Below, one piece after another: positions 39,207 to 50,405 of a stretch of 64,000 bases of DNA. Each line of letters opens with the position of its first letter. The stretch's first letter is position 1. The notes beneath the pieces were generated by a model, which worked only from the letters and a program-made list of their open reading frames with translations, searched no databases and was not told the origin of the DNA. Origin of the DNA: Neiella holothuriorum (lineage in GTDB: Bacteria; Pseudomonadota; Gammaproteobacteria; Enterobacterales; Neiellaceae). The stretch covers positions 267,873 to 331,872 of the forward strand of contig NZ_JAHZSS010000003.1 in NCBI RefSeq assembly GCF_019457915.1, read 5' to 3'. A program made the translations under genes and the position numbers.

Positions 39207-40472
39207 TTAGAAGTCGCGAACGTCGTCACCTGTATATAGCTGGCGAGGACGGCCAATCTTGTTGTCTGGATCAGCGTGCATTTCGCCCCAGTGAGCGATC
39301 CAACCAACAGTTCGTGACAAGGCAAAAATCACCGTGAACATATTTGTTGGAATGCCAATGGCTTTAAGGATGATGCCAGAGTAGAAATCGACGTTTGGAT
39401 ACAGTTTCTTCTCAACGAAGTATGGGTCTTCAAGCGCAATCTTTTCAAGCTTCATAGCAACATCAAGCAGTGGATCTTGAATATTCAAGTGATCCAACAC
39501 TTCGTGACAGGTTTCACGCATGACGGTTGCACGAGGATCGTAATTTTTGTAAACACGGTGACCAAAGCCCATGAGGCGGAATGGATCATCTTTGTCTTTA
39601 GCTTTCGCAACGTATTCGTCAATGCGATCAACAGAACCAATTTCTTCAAGCATGTTCAAGCAGGCTTCGTTAGCGCCACCGTGAGCAGGTCCCCACAGCG
39701 ATGCAATACCAGCAGCAATACATGCAAATGGATTCGCGCCTGAAGAGCCAGCTAGGCGTACAGTGGACGTAGAAGCGTTTTGTTCATGATCGGCATGCAA
39801 GATGAAAATCTTGTCCATTGCTTCGGCAATGATTGGATCTGGCTTGTAGTTATCACAAGGTGTGGCAAACATCATGTGCAGGAAGTTCTCAGCGTAGCTA
39901 AGATCGTTCTGCGGATACATGAATGGCTGACCAACACTATATTTGTAGCACATGGCTGCAACGGTTGGCATTTTCGACAACAGGCGGAAAGCCGCAACTT
40001 CACGGTGACGTGGGTTGCCAACATCTAGTGAGTCGTGGAAAAACGCAGACATTGCGCCAACAACGCCACACATAATTGCCATCGGGTGAGCATCACGGCG
40101 GAAGCCTTGGAATAAATGCACCAATTGGTCATTAAGCATGGTGTGTTTGCTAACCATGCTGACGAACTCTTTGAGTTCTTCTGGAGTAGGGCGCTCACCG
40201 TATAGAAGAAGATATGAAACTTCTAAGTAGCTTGATTTGTTGGCGAGTTGATCAATTGGATAACCCCGGTGCAGCAATACGCCTTTATCACCATCAATGT
40301 AAGTAATAGAAGACTTACAAGAAGCGGTAGAAACGAAGCCAGGGTCGAAAGTGAAGTATCCATTTTTTACTAATGCCCGGATGTCGATGACATCATGGCC
40401 TGCTGTCCCGCTTAGAACGGGAAGTTCTATTTCCTGTCCATCAACGTGAAGCACAGCTGTTTTATCAGCCAT
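39207..40472 (-). CDS. gltA: Citrate synthase (type II)
   Basis: A 421-residue enzyme that condenses acetyl-CoA and oxaloacetate. Conserved blocks include [18 protein letters not shown], the [12 protein letters not shown] segment with a catalytic His, [12 protein letters not shown] and [15 protein letters not shown] with the second His. The length suits the hexameric, NADH-sensitive type. I choose the ATG at 40472 because it has a strong AAGGAG at good spacing and begins like family members ([12 protein letters not shown]); the frame continues 15 codons upstream. It is divergent from sdhCDAB. Confidence 0.96.
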   Translation of the reverse strand: MADKTAVLHVDGQEIELPVLSGTAGHDVIDIRALVKNGYFTFDPGFVSTASCKSSITYIDGDKGVLLHRGYPIDQLANKSSYLEVSYLLLYGERPTPEELKEFVSMVSKHTMLNDQLVHLFQGFRRDAHPMAIMCGVVGAMSAFFHDSLDVGNPRHREVAAFRLLSKMPTVAAMCYKYSVGQPFMYPQNDLSYAENFLHMMFATPCDNYKPDPIIAEAMDKIFILHADHEQNASTSTVRLAGSSGANPFACIAAGIASLWGPAHGGANEACLNMLEEIGSVDRIDEYVAKAKDKDDPFRLMGFGHRVYKNYDPRATVMRETCHEVLDHLNIQDPLLDVAMKLEKIALEDPYFVEKKLYPNVDFYSGIILKAIGIPTNMFTVIFALSRTVGWIAHWGEMHADPDNKIGRPRQLYTGDDVRDF

Positions 40473-40881
40473 AGGGTATCTCCTTGCTATATTTATTATG
40501 TGCGCGAGGCAAGGCACGTGCTCGAATAAGCGGACTATTACTATCCTGATCCGCCTTCAAAAGTCAATTCAATTGGTTGTTTGAATCATCTTGGTGCACT
40601 ACCTCAATTATAGGCATACAGACCCAAAATTGAGCCCTAGTCTAGTCTTAAAATTGTCCGTATAAATAAGACTTTGGTAGCAATTGTAATTGTCAAATAC
40701 GCTCAGTATACTGCTTTCGTGCAGCCTTCGTAGGTGTTGTATCTTGATTGGTGAACGGTTATTCGAATATTTAATTCGAGGCACCATTCTCAGTCGAAGA
40801 AACTAACGTTGGTGTTAACAAGATAGATTAAAATAAAGCACACATTATATTAAAAATGCATAGAGCTTAGAGAGCCTAATC
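40473..40881. promoter_or_regulatory. Divergent control region between gltA and sdhC
   Basis: This 409-base AT-rich region has no gene and must hold the promoters for gltA (minus) and sdhCDAB-suc (plus). On the plus strand a weak TTGGTG (40809-40814) and AATAAA (40832-40837) pair with 17-base spacing lies 45 bases before sdhC. Regulators such as ArcA or CRP are expected from E. coli, but I could not assign a convincing site. Confidence 0.4.
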
Positions 40882-41256
40882 GTGAATAAACAACGACCGG
40901 TCAACCTAGACCTTTCGACCATTCGCTTTCCTGCGACAGCCGTCGCATCAATTCTTCATCGCGTTAGCGGTGTCATCCTGTTTTTCGGTGTTGGTATTTT
41001 GCTGTGTTTGTTAGGTATGTCCCTAGCATCCGAGCAAGGTTTCGCTGATGTAACCGGGTTCACATCGCACCCAATTGGGGCTTTTATCCTCTGGGGTATT
41101 TTAACGGCTTTAGCTTATCACCTGGTTGGTGGCATCCGTCACTTGATCATGGACTTGGGCTTTTGGGAAGAACTTGAATCAGGCACCCAAAGTGCCAACG
41201 TCAGCTTTGTCATTACGGCAGTGTTGTCGGTATTAGCAGGAGTGTGGTTATGGTAA
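40882..41256 (+). CDS. sdhC: Succinate dehydrogenase cytochrome b556 subunit
   Basis: A 124-residue membrane anchor with three transmembrane helices. The N-terminus NKQRPVNLDLSTIRFPATA, the SILHRVSGV motif and the heme-ligand His in YHLVGGIRHLIMDLG are conserved. It starts with GTG at 40882. With SdhD it binds heme b and ubiquinone and anchors SdhAB. Overlaps sdhD. Confidence 0.95.
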   Translation: MNKQRPVNLDLSTIRFPATAVASILHRVSGVILFFGVGILLCLLGMSLASEQGFADVTGFTSHPIGAFILWGILTALAYHLVGGIRHLIMDLGFWEELESGTQSANVSFVITAVLSVLAGVWLW

Positions 41257-41597
41257 TGCAAGCTGCGACACTTGGACGCAATGGCGTTCAAGATTTCATC
41301 CTCTTGCGCTGTTCTGCCATCATTTTGGCATTGTACGCAATTTTTATTGTTGGATTTTTAGCGCTCACACCAGAACTAACCTATCAAAGTTGGGCTGGAT
41401 TTTTTGGTCATATCGGAACCAAGGTCTTTTCCTTCGTTGCACTCATTGCTTTCTTGGCTCATGCCTGGATTGGCCTGTGGCAAGTATTGACTGATTATGT
41501 CAAGCCAGCAGGTATGCGCGGTATGTTGCAGTTCTTACTTAATGTCGTGATTCTGGCCTATGTTGGCTTCGGCATTTTTGCGTTGTGGGGTGTTTAA
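41250..41597 (+). CDS. sdhD: Succinate dehydrogenase membrane anchor subunit
   Basis: A 115-residue protein with three membrane helices. LGRNGVQDFILLRCSAIIL at the N-terminus and AHAWIGLWQVLTDYVKP around the second heme ligand are typical. The ATG at 41250 fits the E. coli start (MVSNASALGRNG) and an AGGAG at 41237-41241; GTG 41244 and ATG 41256 are alternatives. Overlaps the sdhC end by seven bases. Confidence 0.93.
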   Translation: MVMQAATLGRNGVQDFILLRCSAIILALYAIFIVGFLALTPELTYQSWAGFFGHIGTKVFSFVALIAFLAHAWIGLWQVLTDYVKPAGMRGMLQFLLNVVILAYVGFGIFALWGV

Positions 41598-43361
41598 GTG
41601 GCAATTCCAACTTACGATTTTGATGCCGTAGTTATTGGTGCCGGCGGTGCCGGTATGCGCGCAGCATTACAGATTTCTGAATCAGGGCAAACCTGTGCCT
41701 TGTTATCCAAAGTATTTCCTACTCGTTCCCATACAGTTTCTGCGCAAGGCGGTATCACCGTAGCGCTGGGCAATGCCCACGAAGATAACTGGGAATGGCA
41801 CATGTATGACACGGTAAAGGGCTCCGATTACATCGGCGATCAGGACGCCATTGAGTACATGTGTAAAACCGGCCCTGAAGCGATTACAGAGCTTGAGAAC
41901 ATGGGCTTGCCATTTTCTCGCTTTGAAAATGGCCGCGTTTATCAGCGTCCTTTTGGTGGTCAATCGAAAGCATTTGGTGGTGAGCAAGCCGCTCGCACAG
42001 CCGCAGCGGCAGACCGTACCGGTCATGCTTTGTTGCATTGCTTGTATCAACAGAATGTAAAAAACAAAACGAACGTCTTTTCCGAGTGGTATGCACTCGA
42101 CTTAGTGAAAAACCAAGACGGTGTTGTGTGCGGCTGTACCGCTATCTGTATTGAAACCGGTGAAGTGGTTTACTTCAAATCAAAAGCGGTTGTGTTAGCA
42201 ACAGGTGGTGCCGGTCGTATCTACGCATCAACAACCAACGCTCACATCAATACCGGAGATGGTGTTGGTATGGCGCTTCGTGCCGGTGTTCCGGTACAAG
42301 ACATGGAAATGTGGCAATTCCACCCGACGGGCATTGCTGGCGCGGGGGTTTTGGTGACCGAAGGGTGTCGCGGTGAAGGCGGTTACTTGCTTAATAAAGA
42401 CGGTGAGCGCTTTATGGAGCGTTATGCGCCAAATGCCAAAGACTTGGCCGGTCGCGACGTTGTTGCTCGCTCAATCATGACTGAAATTCGTGAAGGCCGC
42501 GGCTGCGATGGTCCATGGGGCCCGCATGCTAAGTTGAAGCTCGATCACCTTGGCAAAGACGTTCTTGAGTCGCGTTTGCCTGGTATTTGTGAACTGTCTC
42601 GTACTTTTGCGCACGTTGACCCAGTACATGAACCAATCCCTGTCATTCCAACCTGTCACTATATGATGGGTGGTGTTCCAACGAACGTGAATGGTCAGGT
42701 TCTAGGCCGTGATGCAAACGGTAATGACACCATTGTTGAAGGCCTGTTTGCTGTTGGCGAAATTGCCTGTGTATCAGTTCATGGTGCTAACCGATTAGGC
42801 GGTAATTCGTTACTTGATTTGGTGGTATTTGGTCGCGCTGCTGGTAAATACCTCGGCGAAGCATTAACTAACGTTGAGGCTCGAGATGCCTCCGATAGTG
42901 ATGTAGAAGAAAGCTTGACGCGTGTTAACCGTTGGAACGCAACGAGCAAAGGCGAAGATCCTGTTCAAATCCGCAAAGATCTGCAGCAATGCATGCAACT
43001 TAATTTCTCGGTATTCCGTGAAGGCGCTGCAATGGCAGAAGGTCTAACTGAACTGAAAGAAATTCGTGAACGTCTCAAAGTTGCCCGACTTGATGATACT
43101 TCCAGCGCATTCAATACCCAGCGCATTGAGTGTCTAGAGCTTGAAAACTTGATGGAAACGGCTGTTGCAACCGCTGAAGCGGCGAACTTCCGTACTGAAA
43201 GCCGTGGTGCGCATTCGCGTGAAGACTTTACCGAACGTGATGACGACAACTGGTTATGCCACAGTTTGTACAACCCAGAAACAAAATTAATGGAACGCCG
43301 CGAAGTAAATATGGCACCTAAGTTCCGTGAAGCGTTTCCACCGAAAGTTCGTTCTTACTAA
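41598..43361 (+). CDS. sdhA: Succinate dehydrogenase flavoprotein subunit
   Basis: A 587-residue flavoprotein oxidising succinate to fumarate. The FAD-binding GAGGAGMR is near residue 15 and the covalent FAD-histidine is H45 (SHTVSAQGG). Substrate-site motifs HPTG, RGEGGYL and [10 protein letters not shown] are present. The gene starts with GTG directly after the sdhD stop. Length matches E. coli SdhA (588 aa). Confidence 0.97.
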   Translation: MAIPTYDFDAVVIGAGGAGMRAALQISESGQTCALLSKVFPTRSHTVSAQGGITVALGNAHEDNWEWHMYDTVKGSDYIGDQDAIEYMCKTGPEAITELENMGLPFSRFENGRVYQRPFGGQSKAFGGEQAARTAAAADRTGHALLHCLYQQNVKNKTNVFSEWYALDLVKNQDGVVCGCTAICIETGEVVYFKSKAVVLATGGAGRIYASTTNAHINTGDGVGMALRAGVPVQDMEMWQFHPTGIAGAGVLVTEGCRGEGGYLLNKDGERFMERYAPNAKDLAGRDVVARSIMTEIREGRGCDGPWGPHAKLKLDHLGKDVLESRLPGICELSRTFAHVDPVHEPIPVIPTCHYMMGGVPTNVNGQVLGRDANGNDTIVEGLFAVGEIACVSVHGANRLGGNSLLDLVVFGRAAGKYLGEALTNVEARDASDSDVEESLTRVNRWNATSKGEDPVQIRKDLQQCMQLNFSVFREGAAMAEGLTELKEIRERLKVARLDDTSSAFNTQRIECLELENLMETAVATAEAANFRTESRGAHSREDFTERDDDNWLCHSLYNPETKLMERREVNMAPKFREAFPPKVRSY

Positions 43362-43372
43362 GGGGCCAGACG

Positions 43373-44089
43373 ATGAAACTGACATTCTCAATTTATCGAT
43401 ACAACCCTGATGTAGATAACAAACCTAAGATGCAGGACTACTCACTTGAGGTTGCTGAAGGCAGCGACATCATGGTGCTTGATGCACTTATTTTGTTGAA
43501 AGAACAAGATCCTACATTAGCGTTCCGCCGTTCCTGCCGTGAAGGTGTTTGTGGCTCTGATGGCCTAAACATGAATGGCAAAAACGGTTTAGCTTGTATT
43601 ACACCATTGTCAGACTTAACCAAAAAAGGCGGCAAAATCGTCATTCGTCCGCTGCCAGGTTTACCTGTGGTGCGTGATCTTGTGGTTGATATGAGCCAGT
43701 TCTACAAGCAGTACGAGCGCATTAAGCCATACTTGATTACCGATGGCGCACAGCCTCCAGCCGGTGAATTCAAGCAAAGCCCTGAAGAGCGTGCCAAACT
43801 TGACGGGTTATACGAATGTATCTTGTGTGCCTGCTGTTCAACTGCTTGCCCAAGTTTCTGGTGGAACCCAGATAAATTTGTTGGACCTTCAGGGCTGTTA
43901 CAGGCCTACCGATTCTTAGCAGATAGCCGCGATACCGCGACAGAAGAACGTTTAGCTGATTTGGATGATGCCTTTAGCGTATTCCGATGCCACGGCATCA
44001 TGAACTGCGTTAGTGTATGTCCGAAAGGCTTAAACCCAACAAAGGCCATTGGCCACATAAAATCAATGTTGTTACAGCGCTCAGTTTAA
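43373..44089 (+). CDS. sdhB: Succinate dehydrogenase iron-sulfur subunit
   Basis: A 238-residue protein holding the [2Fe-2S] cluster (SCREGVCGSDG plus a later Cys), the [4Fe-4S] cluster (CILCACCSTACP) and the [3Fe-4S] cluster (CHGIMNCVSVCPKGLNP). It passes electrons from SdhA to quinone. A clear AAGGGG precedes the ATG. Confidence 0.97.
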   Translation: MKLTFSIYRYNPDVDNKPKMQDYSLEVAEGSDIMVLDALILLKEQDPTLAFRRSCREGVCGSDGLNMNGKNGLACITPLSDLTKKGGKIVIRPLPGLPVVRDLVVDMSQFYKQYERIKPYLITDGAQPPAGEFKQSPEERAKLDGLYECILCACCSTACPSFWWNPDKFVGPSGLLQAYRFLADSRDTATEERLADLDDAFSVFRCHGIMNCVSVCPKGLNPTKAIGHIKSMLLQRSV

Positions 44090-44100
44090 AGGCGCAAAAC

Positions 44101-44131
44101 AGGCTGTTAGTAGTGGTTGGATTAGCAGCCT
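44101..44131 (+). other. Hairpin between sdhB and sucA
   Basis: AGGCTG (44101-44106) can pair with CAGCCT (44126-44131). There is no T run, so it is more likely an mRNA-stability or processing hairpin than a terminator in the sdh-suc transcript. Confidence 0.35.
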
Positions 44132-44202
44132 GATATAACTTATACGTGAAACTACTCTAATAAAAGTGTTGCGGTAACAGCCGCAAAGGGAAGCAACTAA
44201 AC

Positions 44203-47022
44203 ATGCACGAAGGTTCCTTACAAGCCTGGCTTGATTCCTCCCATTTATCCGGAGGAAACGCGGCTTATATCGAAGACCTGTATGAACTCTACTTAGAGGA
44301 TCCCGGGTCTATCGATTCCAATTGGCGGGAGCTGTTCGACCAATTGCCTGTCGTTTCAGAAGGCGAACTTGAACAGCCTCATTCTCGAATCCGCACTTAC
44401 TTCCAGCGATTAGCAACCGAATCTCATCGATATGCTGGAACCTCAGCGTCTGATCCTCAAACTGACGCCAAACAAGTTAAAGTTCTCCAATTAATCAACG
44501 CCCACCGTTTCCGCGGACATCAACACGCAAACCTCGATCCGTTGGAGTTGTGGAAACAACCGCGCGTTCCTGAATTAGACCCTGCATTTCATGGTCTAGA
44601 AGGCGAGGACTTTGAACACGAGTTTAATGTGGGATCGTATGCCGCTGGCGGCGATACCATGAAGCTCGCAAATTTGGTCGATGCACTTAAGAAAACGTAC
44701 TGCAGCACCATTGGTGCTGAGTACATGCACCTAACCGAAACCGAAGAAAAGCGCTGGATTCAAAACCGCCTAGAGCCAATTCAGGCAAAAGGCACCTTTA
44801 GTCATGAGGACAAGGTTCGCTTTTTAGAAGGTTTAACCGCTGCTGAGGGGCTAGAAAAATACCTCGGCGCGAAGTTTCCTGGCGCCAAACGTTTCTCACT
44901 GGAAGGTGGTGATGCTGTTATCCCAATGCTGAAAGAAATTATTCGGCGTGGTGGCGAGCAGGGTGCTAAAGAAATGGTTGTTGGCATGGCGCACCGAGGC
45001 CGCTTAAATGTGTTGGTTAACGTGCTTGGTAAACGACCTGCCGAATTATTTGATGAATTTGCTGGCAAACATGGCGAAGGTTGGGGCTCTGGTGATGTGA
45101 AATATCACATGGGCTTTAGCTCTGATTTTGCAACGCCTGGCGGTAATGTTCACTTGGCATTGGCATTTAACCCGTCTCACCTTGAAATCGTAAACCCTGT
45201 CGTTATGGGTTCTGTGCGGGCTCGTCAAGAACGTTTAGGCAGCCATGACGGTAAAGAAGTTGTGCCAATTACCATTCACGGTGATTCGGCTATTGCCGGT
45301 CAGGGTGTTGTGCAAGAAACCTTCAACATGTCGCAAGCGCGCGCGTTTAAAGTTGGCGGCACAATTCGTATTGTGGTTAATAACCAAGTTGGCTTTACGA
45401 CGTCGAACCCAGAAGATACGCGCTCAACACAATACTGTACCGATATTGCCAAAATGGTTCAGGCGCCAATTTTTCACGTCAATGCCGACGATGTCGAATC
45501 GGTGATTTTGGTAAGCCAGATTGCCTTAGACTTCCGCAATAAATTCAAGCGTGATGTGGTTATTGATTTGATTTGTTATCGCCGCCATGGCCATAACGAA
45601 GCGGATGAGCCGAATGCGACTCAGCCACTCATGTATCAAAAGATTAAAAAGCATCCGACGCCGCGTAAGCATTATGCAGATCACTTGATGTCGATTGGCC
45701 AACTTCAACAGGCCGATGTGTCGAGTATCAATAACGACTATCGTGATGCCCTCGATCATGGCGATTGTGTGGTTAAAGAGTGGCGCCCGATGTCGGGTCG
45801 CTCTGTCGATTGGACACCGTTCGTCGGTACCGATTGGAATACCCCATACAATTCAAGTTTTTCAAAATCGCGTTTGTTGGCATTGGGCGAATCAATTACT
45901 CGCCGACCAGAAGAATGGAAATTGCAATCTCGCGTGAAGAAGATTTGTGATGATCGCGATGAAATGACCGCTGGCAATAAGGCCGTTGATTGGGGTTATG
46001 CCGAAAACTTAGCGTACGCCACATTGTTAGATGAAGGGTATCGCATTCGACTGACTGGGCAAGACTCTGGCCGTGGTACCTTTTTCCACCGTCATGCGGT
46101 TTTGCACAATCAGTTTGATCATCGCAATTACGTGCCGTTGCAGAATATCGATCCAAACCAAGGTTCATTCCAAATTTGGGACTCTGTTCTGTCCGAAGAA
46201 GCTGTGCTCGCATTTGAGTATGGTTACACCACAGCAGAGCCAAGCGGTTTAACCATTTGGGAAGCTCAGTTTGGTGATTTTGCCAACGGTGCTCAGGTGG
46301 TGATCGATCAGTTCTTGAGTTCGGGCGAGCAGAAGTGGGGCCGTTTATGTGGTTTAACGATGCTGTTGCCGCACGGTTATGAAGGGCAGGGGCCAGAGCA
46401 CTCATCGGCTCGCTTAGAACGCTACCTGCAGCTTTGTGCCGACCACAACATGCAAGTCGTGATCCCATCTACGCCAGCTCAGATCTTCCACATGATGCGC
46501 CGTCAGGTGTTACGTCCAATGCGACGTCCGCTGGTTGTTATGTCGCCTAAATCGTTGTTGCGTCACCCGCTGTGTACGTCAACTCTCGATGACTTGGCTG
46601 ACGGCACATTCCAAAACGTGATCGGCGAAATTGATAGCCTCGAGGCTTCAGCCGTTGAGCGCGTTGTGTTCTGTTCGGGTAAAGTTTATTACGACTTACT
46701 TGAGCAGCGCCGTAAGCAAGAAATTACCAATGTCGCCATCGTGCGGATTGAGCAACTGTACCCATTCCCAACCGAAGAAATGTTGGAACTGCTCAAACCG
46801 TATCAACATGTGCGTGATTGGGTCTGGTGCCAGGAAGAGCCGCAAAACCAAGGTGCCTGGTATTGTAGCCAGCATCATTTCTGGAGTGTTATTCCAGAAG
46901 GTTCGAAGCTGGTATATGCCGGACGTGAAGCATCAGCAGCACCAGCTGTTGGCTACATGTCAGTTCACTTGAAACAACAAAAAGCATTGATTGAAGCCGC
47001 ATTGAACGTGGCGAGCAACTAA
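44203..47022 (+). CDS. sucA: 2-oxoglutarate dehydrogenase E1 component
   Basis: A 939-residue thiamine-diphosphate enzyme that decarboxylates 2-oxoglutarate and transfers succinyl to the lipoyl arm of SucB. Conserved segments: the N-terminal [13 protein letters not shown] peptide that docks E2/E3, [31 protein letters not shown], and the TPP-binding stretch [11 protein letters not shown] through [11 protein letters not shown]. Length equals that of the E. coli enzyme (933 aa). Ribosome binding site GGGAAG. Confidence 0.97.
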   Translation: MHEGSLQAWLDSSHLSGGNAAYIEDLYELYLEDPGSIDSNWRELFDQLPVVSEGELEQPHSRIRTYFQRLATESHRYAGTSASDPQTDAKQVKVLQLINAHRFRGHQHANLDPLELWKQPRVPELDPAFHGLEGEDFEHEFNVGSYAAGGDTMKLANLVDALKKTYCSTIGAEYMHLTETEEKRWIQNRLEPIQAKGTFSHEDKVRFLEGLTAAEGLEKYLGAKFPGAKRFSLEGGDAVIPMLKEIIRRGGEQGAKEMVVGMAHRGRLNVLVNVLGKRPAELFDEFAGKHGEGWGSGDVKYHMGFSSDFATPGGNVHLALAFNPSHLEIVNPVVMGSVRARQERLGSHDGKEVVPITIHGDSAIAGQGVVQETFNMSQARAFKVGGTIRIVVNNQVGFTTSNPEDTRSTQYCTDIAKMVQAPIFHVNADDVESVILVSQIALDFRNKFKRDVVIDLICYRRHGHNEADEPNATQPLMYQKIKKHPTPRKHYADHLMSIGQLQQADVSSINNDYRDALDHGDCVVKEWRPMSGRSVDWTPFVGTDWNTPYNSSFSKSRLLALGESITRRPEEWKLQSRVKKICDDRDEMTAGNKAVDWGYAENLAYATLLDEGYRIRLTGQDSGRGTFFHRHAVLHNQFDHRNYVPLQNIDPNQGSFQIWDSVLSEEAVLAFEYGYTTAEPSGLTIWEAQFGDFANGAQVVIDQFLSSGEQKWGRLCGLTMLLPHGYEGQGPEHSSARLERYLQLCADHNMQVVIPSTPAQIFHMMRRQVLRPMRRPLVVMSPKSLLRHPLCTSTLDDLADGTFQNVIGEIDSLEASAVERVVFCSGKVYYDLLEQRRKQEITNVAIVRIEQLYPFPTEEMLELLKPYQHVRDWVWCQEEPQNQGAWYCSQHHFWSVIPEGSKLVYAGREASAAPAVGYMSVHLKQQKALIEAALNVASN

Positions 47023-47041
47023 TTGGTCGAAGGAAAGAAGA

Positions 47042-48214
47042 ATGACAATCGAGATCAAAGTCCCTGTATTACCGGAATCAGTTGCGGACGCGACCATTGC
47101 TACTTGGCATAAACAGCCAGGTGACCAGGTTGCTCGTGATGAAGTTTTGGTAGATATCGAAACAGATAAAGTTGTACTAGAAGTACCTGCGCCAGATGAT
47201 GGCGTGTTACAAGAAATTCTAGAAGCTGATGGTGCAACTGTATTGGCAGAACAAGCCATTGGTAAATTCGTTGCTGGTGCAGCTGCTGCGCCAAAAGAAG
47301 CGCCAGTTACCGCGCCAGAGCCTGCGGCAACTGAATCGTCATCAACGGATAAATCTGATGTGGTGACACCTTCAGGTCGTCGCGCTGCTGGCGAAACAGG
47401 CGTTGATGCCAGTGCCGTACCGGGCAGTGGTAAAGATGGCCGTATTCAAGGCGCGGATGTAAAAGCTGCTGCTTCTGCTCCAACAGCAAGCGCAGAGCCT
47501 CTGGTTAACCCTGGCCGCAGTGAAAAACGCGTGCCTATGACACGGTTACGTAAACGCATTGCTGAACGTTTGCTTGATGCGACCAATACGACCGCAATGC
47601 TAACAACGTTTAACGAAGTGAACATGAAACCTATCATGGACATTCGTAAACAATACAAAGATAGCTTTGAGAAGAAGCACGATATTCGCCTTGGCTTTAT
47701 GGGTTTTTACGTGAAAGCGGTATGTGAAGCGCTGAAACGATTCCCTGCAGTTAACGCGTCTCTCGATGGCGACGACATTGTTTATCACAACTACTTCGAT
47801 GTGAGTATTGCGGTTTCTACACCACGCGGTTTGGTTACTCCAGTATTGCGTGACTGTAACTTGATGACCGTTGCCGAAATCGAAAAAGGCATTCGCGAAT
47901 TAGCGATTAAAGGCCGCGATGGTAAATTGACCGTTGATGAAATGACCGGTGGTAACTTCACGATCACTAACGGTGGTGTGTTTGGCTCACTGATGTCGAC
48001 ACCAATTATCAACCCTCCTCAAAGCGCCATTTTAGGCATGCACAAGATTCAAGATCGCCCTATGGCGGTTGATGGCAAAGTTGAAATCTTGCCAATGATG
48101 TACCTAGCTTTATCGTACGACCACCGCACTATTGACGGCAAAGAATCCGTCAGCTTCCTAGTTACTATTAAGGAAATGCTGGAAGATCCAACGCGTCTGC
48201 TACTGGAAGTATGA
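47042..48214 (+). CDS. sucB: Dihydrolipoyllysine succinyltransferase (E2)
   Basis: A 390-residue E2. The lipoyl domain (1-77) carries the lipoylated K43 in [10 protein letters not shown]; an Ala/Pro-rich hinge leads to a peripheral subunit-binding domain (about 108-145, [10 protein letters not shown]); the catalytic domain ends with the active-site H361 and D365 ([11 protein letters not shown]). It has one lipoyl domain like E. coli SucB. The E3 gene (lpd) is not nearby and must be supplied elsewhere. Confidence 0.96.
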   Translation: MTIEIKVPVLPESVADATIATWHKQPGDQVARDEVLVDIETDKVVLEVPAPDDGVLQEILEADGATVLAEQAIGKFVAGAAAAPKEAPVTAPEPAATESSSTDKSDVVTPSGRRAAGETGVDASAVPGSGKDGRIQGADVKAAASAPTASAEPLVNPGRSEKRVPMTRLRKRIAERLLDATNTTAMLTTFNEVNMKPIMDIRKQYKDSFEKKHDIRLGFMGFYVKAVCEALKRFPAVNASLDGDDIVYHNYFDVSIAVSTPRGLVTPVLRDCNLMTVAEIEKGIRELAIKGRDGKLTVDEMTGGNFTITNGGVFGSLMSTPIINPPQSAILGMHKIQDRPMAVDGKVEILPMMYLALSYDHRTIDGKESVSFLVTIKEMLEDPTRLLLEV

Positions 48215-48318
48215 TTTTGTTGCTGTTGCGCCATTAACTCTAATGGCGCAATTGCTCTTACCTCAAATAACGCCAACAAAGATGTTGAGCGTATTACCAA
48301 CAAAGACGGAAAGTCATA

Positions 48319-49488
48319 ATGAACCTACACGAGTATCAGGCTAAACAATTGTTTGCCGAATACGGTCTTCCTGTGTCTGAAGGATACGCGGTGGACACGC
48401 CGCAAGCGGCTGTGGAAGCAGCAGATCGCATTGGCGATAATAAATGGGTTGTTAAATGTCAGGTTCACGCTGGCGGCCGCGGTAAAGCGGGCGGTGTGAA
48501 ATTGGCATCAAGCAAAGATGAAATTCGCGAATTTGCGCAAAATTGGCTTGGTAAAAATCTGGTTACTTATCAGACAGATGCCAACGGTCAGCCAGTTACA
48601 AAGATTTTAGTTGAATCCTGTACTGACATTGCCGAAGAGCTTTATCTTGGTGCTGTAGTTGACCGTGGTACACGTCGCATCGTGTTCATGGCTTCTACTG
48701 AAGGTGGCGTCGAGATTGAAAAAGTTGCGGAAGAAACGCCAGAGAAAATTCTTAAAGCTGAAATCGATCCTATGGTCGGTGCCAATGCGTATCAAGCACG
48801 AGACTTAGCGTTTCAGTTGGGTTTAAGCGGTAATCAAATCAAGCAGTTCACTAAGATCTTCCTTGGCTTAGCAAAAATGTTTGAAGACTATGATTTTGCG
48901 CTACTAGAAATTAACCCGTTGGTGATCACCGATAAAGGCGATTTACATTGTCTAGACGGCAAGATCAACATCGACTCAAATGCCATGTATCGCCAGAAGC
49001 GTTTGCAAGAATTCCACGATCCTTCGCAAGAAGACGAGCGCGAAGCACATGCCGCTCAGTGGGAGCTTAACTACGTAGCGTTAGAAGGCAACATCGGTTG
49101 TATGGTTAATGGTGCTGGTTTAGCAATGGGGACCATGGATATCGTTAAATTGCATGGCGGTTCTCCGGCAAACTTCTTGGACGTTGGTGGCGGCGCTACC
49201 AAAGAACGTGTTGCAGAAGCATTCAAAATCATTTTGTCTGACGATGCAGTTTCAGCAGTATTCGTTAACATCTTCGGTGGTATCGTTCGTTGCGATATGA
49301 TCGCAGAAGGTATTATCGGTGCCGTTAACGAAGTTGGCGTTAAAGTACCCGTGGTTGTTCGCCTTGAGGGTAACAACGCAGAGCTTGGCGCGAAAACATT
49401 GGCCGACAGCGGCCTGAATATTATTGCAGCAACGAGTCTGACCGACGCAGCGAAGAAAGTTGTTGAAGCCGCTGGAGGTGCAGCATGA
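48319..49488 (+). CDS. sucC: Succinyl-CoA ligase beta subunit
   Basis: A 389-residue ATP-grasp subunit. It starts [19 protein letters not shown]; nucleotide-binding [18 protein letters not shown] and the CoA/phosphate region [15 protein letters not shown] are conserved. It forms the alpha2beta2 enzyme with SucD for substrate-level phosphorylation. Overlaps sucD by four bases. Confidence 0.97.
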   Translation: MNLHEYQAKQLFAEYGLPVSEGYAVDTPQAAVEAADRIGDNKWVVKCQVHAGGRGKAGGVKLASSKDEIREFAQNWLGKNLVTYQTDANGQPVTKILVESCTDIAEELYLGAVVDRGTRRIVFMASTEGGVEIEKVAEETPEKILKAEIDPMVGANAYQARDLAFQLGLSGNQIKQFTKIFLGLAKMFEDYDFALLEINPLVITDKGDLHCLDGKINIDSNAMYRQKRLQEFHDPSQEDEREAHAAQWELNYVALEGNIGCMVNGAGLAMGTMDIVKLHGGSPANFLDVGGGATKERVAEAFKIILSDDAVSAVFVNIFGGIVRCDMIAEGIIGAVNEVGVKVPVVVRLEGNNAELGAKTLADSGLNIIAATSLTDAAKKVVEAAGGAA

Positions 49489-50357
49489 GCGTATTAATCG
49501 GCAAAGATACCAAAGTTATTTGTCAGGGTTTCACGGGCGGTCAGGGTACTTTCCACTCTGAACAAGCCATTGAGTACGGTACGCAAATGGTTGGCGGTGT
49601 GTCACCTGGTAAAGGTGGTCAAACTCACCTGGGTCTGCCTGTTTTCAACACAGTTAAAGATGCTGTAGCAGCTACAGGCGCAACCGCAACGGTAATCTAC
49701 GTACCTGCTCCATTCTGTAAAGATGCCATTTTGGAAGCTGCAGATGCGGGTATCGAACTGATTGTAACGATCACTGAAGGCATTCCAACATTGGATATGC
49801 TCGTTGTTAAAGAATACCTGACTCAAAAAGGTGTTCGTATGATCGGTCCAAACTGCCCAGGTGTCATTACTCCTGGTGAATGTAAAATCGGTATTATGCC
49901 GGGCCACATTCACAAAGCGGGTAAAGTTGGTATTGTTTCTCGCTCAGGTACATTGACCTATGAAGCTGTGAAACAAACTACTGACGAAGGTTTTGGCCAA
50001 TCAACTTGTGTTGGTATTGGTGGCGACCCGATCCCAGGCTCAAACTTCATTGATATTCTGAAGTTATTCCAAGACGATCCACAAACTGAAGCCATTGTAA
50101 TGATTGGTGAAATTGGTGGTTCTGCTGAGGAAGAAGCTGCTGAATACATTAAAGAAAATGTAACTAAGCCAGTTGTTTCTTACATTGCTGGTGTTACAGC
50201 GCCTCCTGGTAAACGTATGGGCCACGCCGGTGCAATCATTGCAGGCGGTAAAGGTACGGCGGCAGAGAAATTTGCTGCACTTGAAGCTGCTGGTGTAACC
50301 ACCGTTGATAGCCTTGCCGATATTGGTAAAGCATTGCGTGAAAAAACCGGTTGGTAA
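49485..50357 (+). CDS. sucD: Succinyl-CoA ligase alpha subunit
   Basis: A 290-residue subunit with the CoA-binding Rossmann domain ([19 protein letters not shown]) and the phosphohistidine in [14 protein letters not shown]. Coupled to sucC (ATGA). It ends the sdh-suc cluster at a strong terminator. Confidence 0.97.
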   Translation: MSVLIGKDTKVICQGFTGGQGTFHSEQAIEYGTQMVGGVSPGKGGQTHLGLPVFNTVKDAVAATGATATVIYVPAPFCKDAILEAADAGIELIVTITEGIPTLDMLVVKEYLTQKGVRMIGPNCPGVITPGECKIGIMPGHIHKAGKVGIVSRSGTLTYEAVKQTTDEGFGQSTCVGIGGDPIPGSNFIDILKLFQDDPQTEAIVMIGEIGGSAEEEAAEYIKENVTKPVVSYIAGVTAPPGKRMGHAGAIIAGGKGTAAEKFAALEAAGVTTVDSLADIGKALREKTGW

Positions 50358-50373
50358 TTCACGGTTGATGATT

Positions 50374-50405
50374 AAAAAAGCCGGCCTTTTGGGCCGGCTT
50401 TTTTA
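50374..50405 (+). terminator. Bidirectional terminator after sucD
   Basis: AAAAAAGCCGGCC-tttt-GGCCGGCTTTTTT hairpin placed between sucD and the convergent FAH-family gene; it can serve both. Confidence 0.93.
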
